Assembly (NCBI GenBank): GCA_029204045.2 | Contig: CM055062.1 | Location: 6,224,411-6,288,410, forward strand | Length of the DNA stretch: 64,000 bases | Direction: 5' to 3' | Source of the DNA: Tillandsia leiboldiana | Lineage: Eukaryota > Streptophyta > Magnoliopsida > Poales > Bromeliaceae | Part shown: piece by piece, positions 1 through 11,361 of the stretch | Numbering within the stretch: the first letter of the stretch is position 1 | Layout of the letters: every line of letters begins with the position of its first letter | Program-made: the position numbers and the translations under genes | The notes under the pieces: model-generated | Database searches by the model: none | What the model was told of the DNA's origin: nothing | What the model saw: the letters and a program-made list of their open reading frames with translations, nothing else

Positions 1-423
1 CAAAATATTTTTCTAAAAATATGATGAATAATTTTTTTTAATAAAAAAATTGGAGCAAATAAAATTTTAAATTAAATATTATTTTCATAAAATTTAATTT
101 AATTTTGATTATGATTTTGTCTTAATTTTTATATGGTTTTAATTCATTAATTAACATGAAAAATTAGATTTTACTAAGTTTTTATCACATGATAAAGCTT
201 CAGGGCAAAAAGGTAATTTATCCCAACTTAACTTTTTTATTCATCTTATTCCTCATTATCATACCAAACACAAAATCTCTTATTCCTGAAACCATCCCAA
301 ACGTTTTTTTACACTAGTTTCATAGTTTATATTTATTCCTGGATTAGCTAGTTCTGTCTTAACCCGTTACCAAACGGACCCTAATAGTATCAATAATTTG
401 GTACTATTAATAGTATTTCAGCC

Positions 424-450
<27 letters not shown>
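1..450. other. AT-rich intergenic DNA ending in a MITE-like terminus and (TA)n
   Basis: No coding signal is seen. Around 363-383 the sequence reads as the reverse complement of a common plant MITE end (GGGTCCGTTTGGTAACGG), so the DNA to its left may be the end of a MITE whose other terminus is outside the window. A (TA)n microsatellite at about 424-450 leads into the foldback element that follows. The MITE reading is inference from motif resemblance only. Confidence 0.35.
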
Positions 451-454
<4 letters not shown>

Positions 455-621
455 AGTGCTAGGTGTACACCCCCAAATGGGGTGTACATCCTACACCCAT
501 CCATCCTAGGGTGGGTGTTCATCCACTCGTCACTCGATGTGACGAGTAGAATTCACCCACCCTTAGGATGGGGTGGGTGTAAGATGTACACCCCAAATGG
601 GGTGTACATCTAGCATTTTCC
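451..621. mobile_element. Foldback MITE, 171 bp, nearly one whole hairpin
   Basis: The left half (from GAGAAGTGCTAGGTGTACACC) is the near-perfect inverse of the right half (ending GGTGTACATCTAGCATTTTCC). The inverted repeat continues inward through GGTGTACATC and CACCCA blocks to a perfect core, ACTCGTCAC-TCGAT-GTGACGAGT, at about 523-547. Each arm also carries a smaller palindrome (ACACCCCAAATGGGGTGT type). The element sits between two (TA)n tracts, so a TA target duplication cannot be separated from the microsatellite. It has no coding capacity; the superfamily is not assigned. Confidence 0.75.
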
Positions 622-1284
622 TATATATATATATATAATGTGATTTGTTGTGGAAGTGCATCCAATTGTACGATATTTATTTGTACTTGAGTTCAGTTGT
701 ATTTAAATAAATTTGGCCTTTCTAATTTAAAGTATTTTATAGCTCTATCCATAGAGTTCACGCTCACCAACAGGCAACAAAGTAAAACTCAGCTCGCCCG
801 AAACATGGAAAAACCAAGGGGCTTGAGCATGAGCTCGATCGGGTTTTACTGAAAATTGGGGAACTGCCGTAGTTGGTCGACCGTAGCGGGGGAATAGAAA
901 ATTTACTCCATAGTTGGTCGACCTGAGCCTCTTCAATAATCCACTGCTCAGCGTAGGTTAAGTTTCTTTCCGAAAAGGCGATCAATTACCCCAGGATCAA
1001 TTTTAATTACAGTTCAAAAATCTCTAAGTTCAATTGGATCCAAATTAAAGAACTAAATTTCCAAAGTTTATCAAAATTTCAATATTATAATTCATAATTT
1101 TCAACTTTGCGAGAGAAGAGACTCCATGATCATTTATTCCAATCAAATACATAATTTTTTTCTCTTTTTTCCGGTAATACCGCGTGTAAGCAACCCGTAC
1201 ATATTTTTGTCAGGTTAAGCAGTATTTGAATCGAAGACTCTACACTTTTTATGGTATTAAAAACTTTCTTTGATAATATAGACA
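622..1284. other. Unassigned intergenic DNA
   Basis: No recognisable gene. A less AT-rich block at about 740-1000 contains the motif GGTCGACC twice (874-881 and 914-921 region) and, on the minus strand, a TATAAAAT at about 731-738. It could be an old LTR fragment, but no terminus, primer site or family match is visible. Confidence 0.3.
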
Positions 1285-1307
1285 AAGAGAGAGAGAGAGA
1301 GAGAGAG
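1285..1307. repeat. (GA)n microsatellite
   Basis: About 11 uninterrupted GA dinucleotides. Confidence 0.95.
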
Positions 1308-1360
1308 CAGTATATAACTGCTTCCAACTATATAAAGCTGCAATATTCTTATTAATTTCA

Positions 1361-1740
1361 AGGCAACAAATTAAGGAGCAGAAGAAGAAACAGTACAATT
1401 AAAAGCCACACACACAGACAGAATATGTTGCATGATTTTTCTCTATAAAATAGCCCATATATAAACCATACATCTTCATCAACACACGAAGAAATTTAAC
1501 CCAGAAATGCCAAAGGATCCAAGTTGCCCTACCAAAAGTGCTTCTGCTTCTCCTCAGTTAACTCATCATACCAATACTATGCCACTTCTCCAAAGTGCAA
1601 CTGCAGGGAAGTAGGAGCAAAAGGACAAACTACATGAGACCAACTCTCTCTCTCTCTTGTTTCTGTGAAATGGGAGGAGGTGGGGAAAACATATGCCCAG
1701 TTTTTACATCATGTGGGCTATGAGAGGAGAGATGGGAGAG
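1361..1740 (-). other. Possible host gene 3' exon / UTR remnant
   Basis: This stretch is less AT-rich than its surroundings and has mixed, non-repeat composition. Read on the minus strand, about 1576 to 1496 gives YWYDELTEEKQKHFW, a stop, then GNLDPLAFLG and a second stop, a plausible C-terminal exon with one nonsense codon. A TATAAAA at about 1443 precedes a 35-codon plus-strand ORF (1507-1614). Neither reading has a start, splice context or known family I can name. It is recorded because it is the only region in the window that might derive from a host gene. Confidence 0.2.
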
Positions 1741-2319
1741 CCCCATTGTATGCTTTTATTTTGGGTAGGTAAAAATGTACAGAAAACCCCTGAACTATAG
1801 GAGATTTTGAAATGGCCCTCTCAACTCCAAATTTTTTTTTTCTACTTTTTAGAATTTAGTGATATTAGTCTGATGAAATTTTATTTAATTTTTAGCAAAT
1901 AACACTGCACAAATTGACAATTAATTAGTAAGGTCTTGTTTGGATGTGGAACAAAATATTTTTTTAATAATTTATTCAATATAAAAAAATTTTAGTATGA
2001 TTGGAGGCTAAGATTTTAATTTTTATTTCTCAAAATATTTTAATATTAGAAATGATATTTCAAGTAGAATTATATAAAAAATAATAATTAAAAATTAAAA
2101 TAAAAAATATTTTTTGTACACTTCAAATAGAATATATATTTTATACTATTTTAAAATGAGACCAATTTTACTAAAAAAATTTACTGTTGGATGAATAAAA
2201 TATAAAATATATATTTTATACTATTTTAAAATGAGACCAATTTTACTAAAAAAAAATTTACTGTTGGATGAATGAAATATGATGTATCATATGATAGTAT
2301 TGCTCGCCCATTCACATGA
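1741..2319. repeat. AT-rich DNA with a 75-bp tandem duplication
   Basis: No gene is seen. Copies at about 2131-2205 and 2206-2280 share AATATATATTTTATACTATT, ATGAGACCAATTTTACT and TTTACTGTTGGATGAAT, differing mainly in the length of an A-run. The phrase TCTTGTTTGGATGTGG near 1935 resembles MITE ends, but no partner terminus was found. Confidence 0.6.
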
Positions 2320-2327
2320 GTGCCCAC

Positions 2328-2768
2328 TAGGGATGTCAATGGGTTTATCTGATGTTAAAAGAATTCGAATATCAATCTAAAAAATAAGAATTCGACGAAT
2401 TTAAATTTAAATATAAATTTTAATTTTATTCGATTCGAATCCAAATTCGATTCGAAGCTGAATTGATTTTACGTTATATAATATATATGTATATAAATAT
2501 TTGATATTATATTTAAATTTATATTTTAAAATTTTAAATTTAATATAATATATTTTGAAATATTGTAAAATAATAATAATTATTATTATTTTGAATTTGA
2601 ATTTTCAGATTCTAATACCGATTCGGATTTTAAATTTTTAATCGGATTTGAATTTAAATATAAATTTTTAAAATTCGTTGGATTCGAATTCGAGTTTGGA
2701 TTTGATAGTGGGGTTTTGGTTCGGATCCGAATTTTTGAAAACGCCCGAATCCAACGTTGACATCCCTA
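2328..2768. mobile_element. Non-autonomous hAT-type MITE, 441 bp
   Basis: Perfect 12-bp terminal inverted repeats, TAGGGATGTCAA at the left and TTGACATCCCTA at the right, are flanked by an exact 8-bp target duplication GTGCCCAC (2320-2327 and 2769-2776). An 8-bp duplication with this terminus type is characteristic of hAT transposons. The interior is AT-rich, with repeated ATTCGAAT/GATTCGAA motifs and no ORF, so it would need a transposase from elsewhere. Confidence 0.9.
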
Positions 2769-2894
2769 GTGCCCACTACTCTCCCAAAATTAGAAAACCC
2801 GCGAAAATTATTTGATGCACCCGGTGCGCGTGCTCCGAGTGGAGGCAACCAGTACAGTAATAAAGATTATTTGGTGCTGGATGCATCATGTACT

Positions 2895-2896
<2 letters not shown>

Positions 2897-2942
<46 letters not shown>

Positions 2943-2966
2943 GGGTGGGGGGGGGGGGGGGGGGGG
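2897..2966. repeat. Poly-T run followed by poly-G run
   Basis: 45 T residues (2897-2941) are followed by GGGGT and 20 G residues (to 2966). Homopolymers of this length are unstable in replication and sequencing, so their exact lengths are unreliable. Confidence 0.9.
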
Positions 2967-3939
2967 TTTAAAATGTTGGATTTATCATTTAATATTACAG
3001 ATTATTTTGATATTACAGTAATTTTTGTGGTTCACTTTATATAATATTACAGATTATTTCGATATAATTAAATATTTAAAATTTTTAAAATTAAATTACT
3101 ACTTATTCTATATTATCGGACTTGGTTTAGTGCGGAAATATAATATTGAATTATGATTTATTTATAATATATAGTTTATTTTAAAATTATCCTTGTGTTC
3201 AAATTTAATATTATTTTTTACTAAACTATAAATTTAATATAATTTGTACTTAAATTTAAAATTTTAATAAAAATATAAACTTGAATATTTTAATTTAAAA
3301 TATAAATTTAAAATTTAAAAATTTAAAAATAAAATATAAGTATAAATTTAAAATTTAAAATTTAAAATCTAAATTGAAAATTTAAAAACTATATTTAAAA
3401 TTTAAAATTTTAAAATTTTAAAATTAAAGGCTAAATTTAAAATTAAAATATAAATTTGAAATTTAAAATTTCATAATTTAAAATTTTAAATTAAAATAAA
3501 AAAAATACCGTATTGAAAGAATTTGAGGGAGTTGAAGAGTAAACTTGTAATTTTATATAACATATAAATCATTATTAATACGAGATACTCACCCCCTCTC
3601 TCGATAATATTTTTAGGGTAATTATGCACTATTTGTAATACTATATTACCGACCAGATTACAGATTGAATTAACTAAACGTAGTAATTCTGAATTTGAAC
3701 CAAACACGTCCCTAGAGTTAAGAATTTTAGATTTTATTTTACTTTTCACCACTCTAAAACTCTAAATTCGACCTTAAATATTTAATCCTAATATTTAAAT
3801 GTCAAATTTTAAAATTTAAATTTTAAAAGTTAAAAAAAAAAAATTCAGAGTATTATGGTGCATGCAGTGTCTATCCAACAATTTATGAACTAATAAAATA
3901 ATACAAACTAAACCAGTAGTATGTGAATTATGAGTAGGA
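2967..3939. other. Very AT-rich intergenic DNA, no gene seen
   Basis: Low-complexity sequence dominated by AATTTAAAA-type words. A short segment (ATATTACAGATTATTT) occurs at about 2991 and again near 3045. A MITE-like end (GGGACGTGTTTGGTT on the minus strand) lies near 3700-3715 without an identifiable partner. Confidence 0.5.
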
Positions 3940-4447
3940 ATAAAAAGTCATCGACTATTAGATCTAGGACACTATCTAGTACCGCCCTCACGCATCGTGC
4001 CGGCCATCACCTCCCGCGGTACTTTAAACTGGAGAAGGAGGGGGTGAGAAATCTATAAGGGGTTCCCTATGGGTACTGCAAGCTAACGAAGACAAGTTGT
4101 ACTCACCAACAAATAAAAAAAAAAAAAAAATCAACGAAAATGAAATGACATATCAAATACAGTAGCAATAATGAGCTGAAGAAAAATAATTAAAAGATAC
4201 ACAACTAATAACTACTGTAATATAAAACAAAATGCCAGTATACATCAACAAAACAATAGTCCAAATATACTCAATCAAACAACTATATTGGTCCACTGAC
4301 TTCAGACAATACCACAAACTGCCCACTCACCGGTATATAACCCTAGCACAACACACCACACATAGGGCTCAAGAATCGGATATACGACCACTTTTTCAGA
4401 AAAAAACATTCTCTTACGGTGGATCAAACTACTGGTGTACGTGATAT
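3940..4447 (-). mobile_element. Degraded LTR fragment, same family as the 12418-25858 LTR
   Basis: Blocks here match the LTR at 13081-13560 in order: a TCACCTCCCGC(A/G)GTAC stretch, GGGTAC(C/T)GCAAGC, an AAGTTG(T/C)ACTCAC stretch, TATAACCCTAGCA, and a TTCAGAAAAAAACA / TACGGTGGATCA stretch. Similarity stops abruptly near 4448, where chromovirus pol begins, marking an old deletion or insertion junction. Neither LTR terminus is present. Confidence 0.65.
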
Positions 4448-5092
4448 GCTTCATGAGCTGTGGACAGGATTCTAGAGAGATAGAGTGAGGACCCTTATTT
4501 GATAAGGATTCGAGAGCAGATTCATAGCGATCAGATTGGGGACTTTACAATTGATGCATCAGGAGTACTGCGGTACAAGAACCGAGCGTGTGTGCCTGTG
4601 GATCTTGAGATCAGAGAACAGATTTAGAGAGAGGCCCATTATACACCTTATACTATTTATTATGGTGGGATTAAGATGTATAAGGATCTCAAGGTACACT
4701 TTTGATGGAATGGGATAGATAGGAATGTTGGAAGATTTGTGGTCTAGTGTTTAACTTGTAGCAAGTAAAAATAGAGTATCGTGTTCCTACTGGTAAGTTA
4801 CAAAGTCTCACAATCCCTGAGTAGAAGTGAGATCACATCACGATGGATTTTATCGTGAGGTTACCGAGAGCTTAGAGGAGTGTAGATGCAGTTCCGGTGA
4901 TAGTGGATAGATTGACCAAGTCCCACTTCCTACTTGTTCAGATGACTTGGCTACTAGAGTGACTTGCTTAGCTATATTTGGATAAGGTGGTGAGGTTAAA
5001 CGGAGTACTTGCCTCGATAGTTTCAGATCGAGTCCCGAGGTTTGTCTCGTATTTCTAGAGGAGCCTACAGACGGCGTTGGGGACTCAGCTTC
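4448..5092 (+). pseudogene. Ty3/gypsy chromovirus pol remnant, integrase N-terminal and core part
   Basis: With frameshifts and stops, the plus strand encodes a gypsy integrase. It begins with an HHCC zinc-finger region (GGIKMYKDLKVHF, then FVV.CLTC), followed by the core start (WDHITMDFIVRLPRA, VIVDRLTKS) and the second catalytic region (SIVSDRVPRFVS; the usual SDRDPRF has D to V). Everything upstream (5' LTR, gag, protease, RT, RNase H) is missing. The reading stops at 5092, where a solo LTR is inserted, and resumes in frame at 26979. The element is dead, and older than all the insertions inside it. Confidence 0.85.
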
Positions 5093-5418
5093 TGTGATGA
5101 CCTAGATATCTGTAGATGTTACAGTGTGATCGACAGCTTGTGGAGGCTTATTTCTGTGGATAGTGTTCGTTGTGCGCAAATCGGACCCAAGAAACGGACT
5201 CAGTGCGAGAAATGGATCAAGATTGCCTAATGGGGAGTTTCGCCGAAAATTAGAAATGGATTCTTGCAAAATGGACTTCGTATTTGGATTCAGCGCGGAA
5301 AAACGATGAAAATCGATTATTTACATGTATTTTCCTGAGTCCGGACGTGCGAAAACGGGAAACCCGAAGTTTCCTGTGATTTTGGGTGCATGGTGGACCG
5401 GTGGACCGAAGGGGGTGC

Positions 5419-5455
5419 CACGTGGCGGCTCCCCGTTGGTTTTGTACGCCACGTG
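5419..5455 (+). promoter_or_regulatory. U3 G-box / CCAAT module of the 5093 LTR
   Basis: CACGTG at 5419-5424 is followed after exactly 10 nt by GTTGG (5435-5439). A second CACGTG lies at 5450-5455 without a CCAAT partner. The same spacing recurs in the other LTRs of the window. A TATA-like TATTTAAAT follows at 5742-5750. A role in transcription is inferred. Confidence 0.55.
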
Positions 5456-8400
5456 GTAGGCGTGGGGGCGCGGCGCAGCGAGCCCCGCCCACGCAGCAGG
5501 CGCAGCGAGCCCGGCCCACGCAGCAGGCGCGTGCAGGCGCGGGCAGGCCGGGCAGGTGCAGGCAGAGGCGCGGGCAGCCTCGGGCGCGGGCGGATACGAT
5601 TGCCCTGTCGGGGCGCGACGCGTGGCGGGCATCCAGCGGCTGGTGCGGCCGCTGGATGGCTGCCGCGTGCCCACGTTGCGGCCGCGGGCCGGCCCGATAC
5701 TGTAGCATCAGGGGGAGGTTCCTGCAGCAGCTTCTTCTTGGTATTTAAATGGAGTTTCATCCTCCATTTTAGATCTTTTGGAGGGTCTTTCTTAGTGGGG
5801 ACTTTTACCAGAGCTTCATCAGCAAGTCTTCTACAACATTAGATCTTTTGGGGATTTTTGGAGGCCATTTGGATTATCTTCTCCACCTACATTTGAGGAC
5901 ATCACCATTGCTGCTTCACAGCCCTCTCCGTCGCGTTTTAGTGCGAAAATTCCCCAGGACTCATTTCTTGGATTTTTTAGCTCATTTTTGGTTCTATGTT
6001 TTCACAAGAGGTAAGGCTGCAATTTTTGTATTCAACTCTTCCCTCATATATTATGATTTTATAGAGTTTTAAGGCCATCTTTGAAACCCTTTGTTTCAGC
6101 CTGGAATTTTGGGCAGTCTGTGGTATTTTGGCTTTTCTGAATTGTAGGAGTGGACTTTTTGGATGATTTTTGAGGGAACATTTCTAGGACTCGAAGATAT
6201 ACAATATTGGTATGTATTATTTTCCCTAGATCTGAGTTTTTATTAGGGTTTATGCTTGATCTTTGGAGCACCTTGCTGCATTCGTGTACAGATGGAACTT
6301 GGTGGATAGTTCAAAGTGTTTATGGGTTTTCTCCTCCATCCGAGCATGAAATTTGGAGTTCTTTAGCTCAATTTGTATCTACTCTCGACAAGGAATCCAA
6401 TGGTACCTCTCTTGTAGGATTTGGAGCACGTTTGGTTAGGTAACTTTAATGATATTTCCAAGTGTTGTTATAAGGTTTACTGCAGTCCCTGTTTTAGTTT
6501 TGATTTGAGCAATGCACCTTGGAATGCAGATAACTTTGTGAATATAAGGTCTTTTTCAGAAATTCAAGTTGGAACTTCTTCTTAACTTCAAGGTGAGCAA
6601 ATTATCTTTTGTGATATGTGGATAAATCCCTTTGGAAAAGCCCCTAATTAAGCTTGGAAATGCTAGCAAGTTTATGTTAGCAGTTTTGGACAGCATTGTG
6701 ACATTTGTTGTGTTTGGATGTTGAAAGAAATTAATGGTGGATTTCGAGGACTTGAAGATGTTTGTATGGAGCTGGAGATCTTTGTTTTACTGCTAGGAAC
6801 TTCACTTGAGGTATTTGGGGCTGCACTTACATCTTCTTTAACTTAATTTCAATTGCTGAAATTCTGGGATTTAATTGTGCAGCGTGCATTGTTTCAGTGA
6901 TTGCGCCCAATCCGTGAGGCGGATTTGGATGATTTTTGTGGCATCGGACTCCTGGGAGGATAAGAATTACTCACGCCAAAATTCAGCCAGATCAGGCATC
7001 GGATCGTCATGTTTCAGGTGGGTGGTTGTGCTTTGCCGAAAACGACAATTTACCCACTCGGGCTATTGGTTTTCCTCATGGCATAGTTTATTGTTGTTCT
7101 CTTCTCCTTGGTATAATATGCTTGGATATCCATGTTTAGATTAAGTTAATTGATCCTCAGTGTATGCACGAGTGAATGAATAGTTTGATTGATGTTGCAT
7201 TATCTCATATGAAGCGATTATAAGCTATCATCCTTAAATTTATGGCTATGTGAGAGTATTTGGGGAAATTAATCTTTAACCTACCCTTTGTGATGAATGG
7301 TTAACTTGATTCATGTGAGAATGATTTTGGTTGATTAACTCAAGTGTGAACGTTAGGTTGGTTGATGTGAGAAGGACATGGTTGCTATGTGAGCAGGGTT
7401 AATATGGCTTTATGTGAATGTCATATGGGCTAAGTGTGAATGGCTATCATGGGTAAGTGAGGGTGATCTTGTTGATGATTCTTGAACCTATGTCATGAGA
7501 GGTTATATGCTAAATGATTCTTGACTTATCTATATGAGAATAATTGACTTTGTCGACCTTCATTCTACATCTTGTAATGGTTGTCATAATGGTTGATCCT
7601 TAGACTATTTTATGAGAGATTGTGTATTATGGTTGGTCGGCGATTTAGCTTATGTGGAAAAGAATGTTGTTGGTGGATTCTATGTGCACCCTATGTGAGA
7701 TCAATGAAGGTAGTGGAACCTTAGTATATTTGTCACGCCCCGGGGTCGAAACTGCGACCCGGCTCGCCAACAGATCCGCCACCTATGCCAAACCCGCATA
7801 GGCGAGGCGTCCTACCTGCAAGAAAAGTACTACAGCTAAACAGATATCAGAGCTATAAATAAAAAACTGCTGTATAACTAAATCAATCACTGTACAACTG
7901 GAAATAATACAACAATGTCCGTCTCCCAAAAATGATAATCATACAATATCCTCATATACAAACTCAGAACTCAACCGGGAGGTATCTCCAATAAATACAT
8001 CAGTGTACAGGCTCTCAATACATGACAATCCTCACTACATCAGTCTCTCAAAGAAGGAAAATAAAATAACTAATCTACTGAAGCTCTCCTCTGAAGGGGT
8101 ACCGCTACACTCCAACGACAGGTAGGGAACTAGCTCGCGACTCCCTCGCCTCGGTCAGAAGGATCAGCAACAGGAACAACAGGAACCAGAGTAGAAGTCC
8201 CTGGGGGAAAGACACCACGACGGGTGTGAGAACTACATCCCACAGTAGTTCTCAGTGGGTGCCGCCAACAAGCCCGACGGTCTGCCCACTAAGTCTACTA
8301 GAGGCATAAAGCAACAAATGCAGTGCTGTAAGGAAAGCTGGGAAAAGTAAACTCTACAGCTACTATGCCTCTATCTAGATGCTCAAGGAGTGGAATAGAA

Positions 8401-10923
8401 AGAACATGATGCCACAACTAACTCTCATCTCTGATCACCCAATCTAAACTGACTGCCTCATCGGGTCCAGTCAAACCTGCGCCAACCTACTGCCGTTACG
8501 TCCCGGAGGAGCGGACTTACATAGGACGTCCATGACTGCCAACACCAGCACAGCCAGAGGGACAAATGCAACGACAAGTCGCGATAGAAAAGCTCAATCT
8601 CACGCCGGTATAACAACCCGGTCTCGCCTACTCCGGAGTGGCACTCGAGGGGAGCGACCCGCTCGAGTAAAAAGTAACCCATCTCAAGTATCTCTGTAAA
8701 GTATCTCTGTCAAGCTCAAATGTGGCTCATGCAGGCTATGATCCACGATCAAACAGATCGGTAACTCCAAGCTCAAAGCACAACTCAGTCGGAAAACGAA
8801 CCTCGACTCAAACAGGAATAGCCCAAAACACTCTCACAGCTATGTCGGAGAACCCTCAACGACTCAATCTGATAATGCACGACCATGGCTGAGTCGGGAA
8901 ACCTCCACGACTCGATCTGCCAGACCCCAAGATCCTCAAAGCTAAGTGGGAGAACCACCTCCACCACTAAATCAGGAAAAACAACCTCTAGATCACACTC
9001 TACCAACTCATAGCACAAAGTCGCATCCACTGCGAGAAACTGTCTCAACAGGCCAAACAGACCAAACGTCGCATCCACTGCGAACAACTGCCTCAACAGG
9101 CCAACATCGCATCCACTGACACAAGGAAGGGTCCGGGAACCCCGAAAGACTAGAACCTACAACCCAAATCAAACAAGAACAGGCTCTAGGCATAGCCTTT
9201 CGTTGTTCTTGTCCCAAGAAGAAGGCAGACCTTAGAACTCAGACCACTCGAATCATCTCGGGTGGTTAATTTATAGGAAAAGGTGACATTTCTTACTGAA
9301 GCCCTTTGATCTGTAAGAAATCCATATTTAATGATTTTTAGTTCTTTTTAGGAAAACAGTTGAAACCAAGTTTTATATCTAAGCCTCGAAGGGCTAATGC
9401 CTTCGTCCAATCAAACAAAAACAGACTCAGGCGACCCTACGATGCTTGGAAGAAAATATTTGGTTAACAAAAATCATATGTGTGTCCAAAAAGGTTCTGG
9501 GTTTAAGGTCCTGCTAACTCAGATATACCGCTGCCACTGACACAGCGGCGACAGATAAAACAAGAAAAATAAAACATCTCGGGACCGCCGTCTACCCAAA
9601 CGGCTCCCGCTACAGATGACACACCCAACTACATCTACCAGACTCCACTCTGCTCCCAAGCACGAGTGTAACATGCATCCCACACTAAAAGATAACTCCT
9701 GACCACTCGGCCCACTACCCGGGCGAGGAAGAACACTATGTCCAGGAAAGTAGAAGTGTGGATGTCTAAAGCAGAAATAACCCTAGCCCAAGTGAGGGTT
9801 TTCTACTAGTCTGGTTACACATGCAACATATGACGGGGTGCTAGGTCAAGTTCCAAGATAACAATAATCAACAGCTTGTAGGGAAGGACAATAAACACAT
9901 GATCATCTAACAGCATCAGGAACATCAATTCCTAAATTCTAGCATGCTATACAAAATACATCTACAACATGCAAGTCCCTACACTGATAGAATTAATGTA
10001 CAGTCCATAGGTCATGAAGACGAGGCCACCCACCTGAAAATGCTAACCGTCCGGAGTTCCACAGCTGAAAACACCAGAAGCAACAACCTCCACTAATCCT
10101 CAACACCAACGGGTTCACAAACATCCGCAAATACTCCTGGGTACAACAAAAGGTCCAAGGTTACACTTTATTCCACAAAATAACCAAGTACAAAAATCTG
10201 CAGAAGACAGTCCTGAAGATCTGAAATTTCCACCTGCAGAAAGTGCCCTGAAAATTCCGATAAAAATATCACAGCGATTGTCTCGTCGAGACCTTCGAAA
10301 CGGGTACCTGCACGCCCAAATCCGAGCCCCGTAGGCCAAGTTACAAATTCCACGGTACAGGTGCGCAAACACTCACAACCACACAACTGTAAACTCAAAC
10401 ACAGATAAAAGGGGAATAGTATACCTTCGGGCAAGCCTCAGAAAAATCCTGGAAAAATACAATGATAATCCTTGCGACGAGTAGATCCAAAAAGTGTATA
10501 GGCTCGTCTCGATCTGACACTCGGGTGCGGAGATAAAATTCCGGCAAGGGGCCGCTGTCCAAAAACTCCACCAGAAAATAGTGGCTTAGAAATGCCTCGA
10601 AAACCATGTCATAAACTCTGAATCCAGCAAGATGATCAACACGAAAGTCGAAGACGTACCTCTCATGATTCCAACGCCGTAGAAATCGTCCAAAAATACT
10701 GACGGAGTAGCTCTGTAGACCTCCCAGACTGAAGTGCGACGGAAATGGGCCTCCAACAGAAAATCGTCGCACTGCGCTCCGATGCCGAAGCCGTCGACAC
10801 CGCGGCTTCCTAAAAATCCGGGCCTCTGCCAGAAGATGCACAACACGAAGATCTACAACTTTCCTAAAGGGGCCATGGGCAGGGGAGCTCGGGAAAGGGG
10901 GCAAAACTCCCTCACAAGACAGC

Positions 10924-10931
10924 TATTTATA
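10924..10931 (-). promoter_or_regulatory. TATA box of the 7731-11828 LTR
   Basis: TATAAATA on the minus strand, within CCTATAAATAGC, downstream of the GC-rich U3 array. Position and context match the TATA boxes of the sister LTRs at 30496 and 61523. Confidence 0.7.
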
Positions 10932-11090
10932 GGCCCAGCCCGAAAATCCGCACTTTGGACTTTTGGCCCAAAGATTCGGGCGCCCGCTACTTCCGGGCTG
11001 CTACAGTAACGGGCCCGGCCCGTTACTGTTCACGCTCGGAAAAACCCCAGGCCGCCACGTGTACACCCAAACAGCAAACAGCTGTTTCGG

Positions 11091-11361
11091 CCAACAGCCA
11101 TGCGCCACGTGGCCGAACCCCGCGACGACACGTGGCGCCCACGCCGGGAGCCTCGGGTCAACGCGCCCACGCCGCGCCCCACGTGCGCCCACGCGTGCCT
11201 GTCGGGCACGCGGCCCAAGGTACCAGCTCCCCACCCGTGGACCGCGCGCACAACGCCCAACCAACCACCAAGCGACACGTGGCCAGTCCTCGGTCCACCG
11301 TACACCCCGCCAAACCCGTGGACCGCGCCTACTGCGCCCGCCAACCGGGAGGCGCCACGTG
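11091..11361 (-). promoter_or_regulatory. Array of G-box-N10-CCAAT modules in a reverse LTR U3
   Basis: On the minus strand CACGTG is followed by exactly 10 nt and GTTGG three times: boxes at 11106-11111 (partner 11091-11095), 11276-11281 (11261-11265) and 11356-11361 (11341-11345). A fourth box, 11129-11134, has the one-mismatch partner GTTCG at 11114-11118. The array lies upstream of the TATA box near 10924-10931. Confidence 0.65.

Noticed and set aside
451..621. Stowaway MITE
   Set aside because: Size, hairpin and TA-rich flanks fit, but the termini do not match the CTCCCTCC Stowaway consensus, so no superfamily is claimed.
1507..1614. Small plus-strand gene (35 codons) after a TATA box
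   Set aside because: Too short, no family, no supporting conservation; only noted within the island description.
2757..3044. ORF through the poly-T/poly-G tract
   Set aside because: Made of homopolymer codons (Phe and Gly runs); not a gene.
5250..5842. Overlapping 117-152 codon ORFs on both strands
   Set aside because: GC-rich LTR U3; the same appears in each sister LTR (11001-11644, 30070-30526, 48649-49524, 56605-57443) without conservation at protein level.
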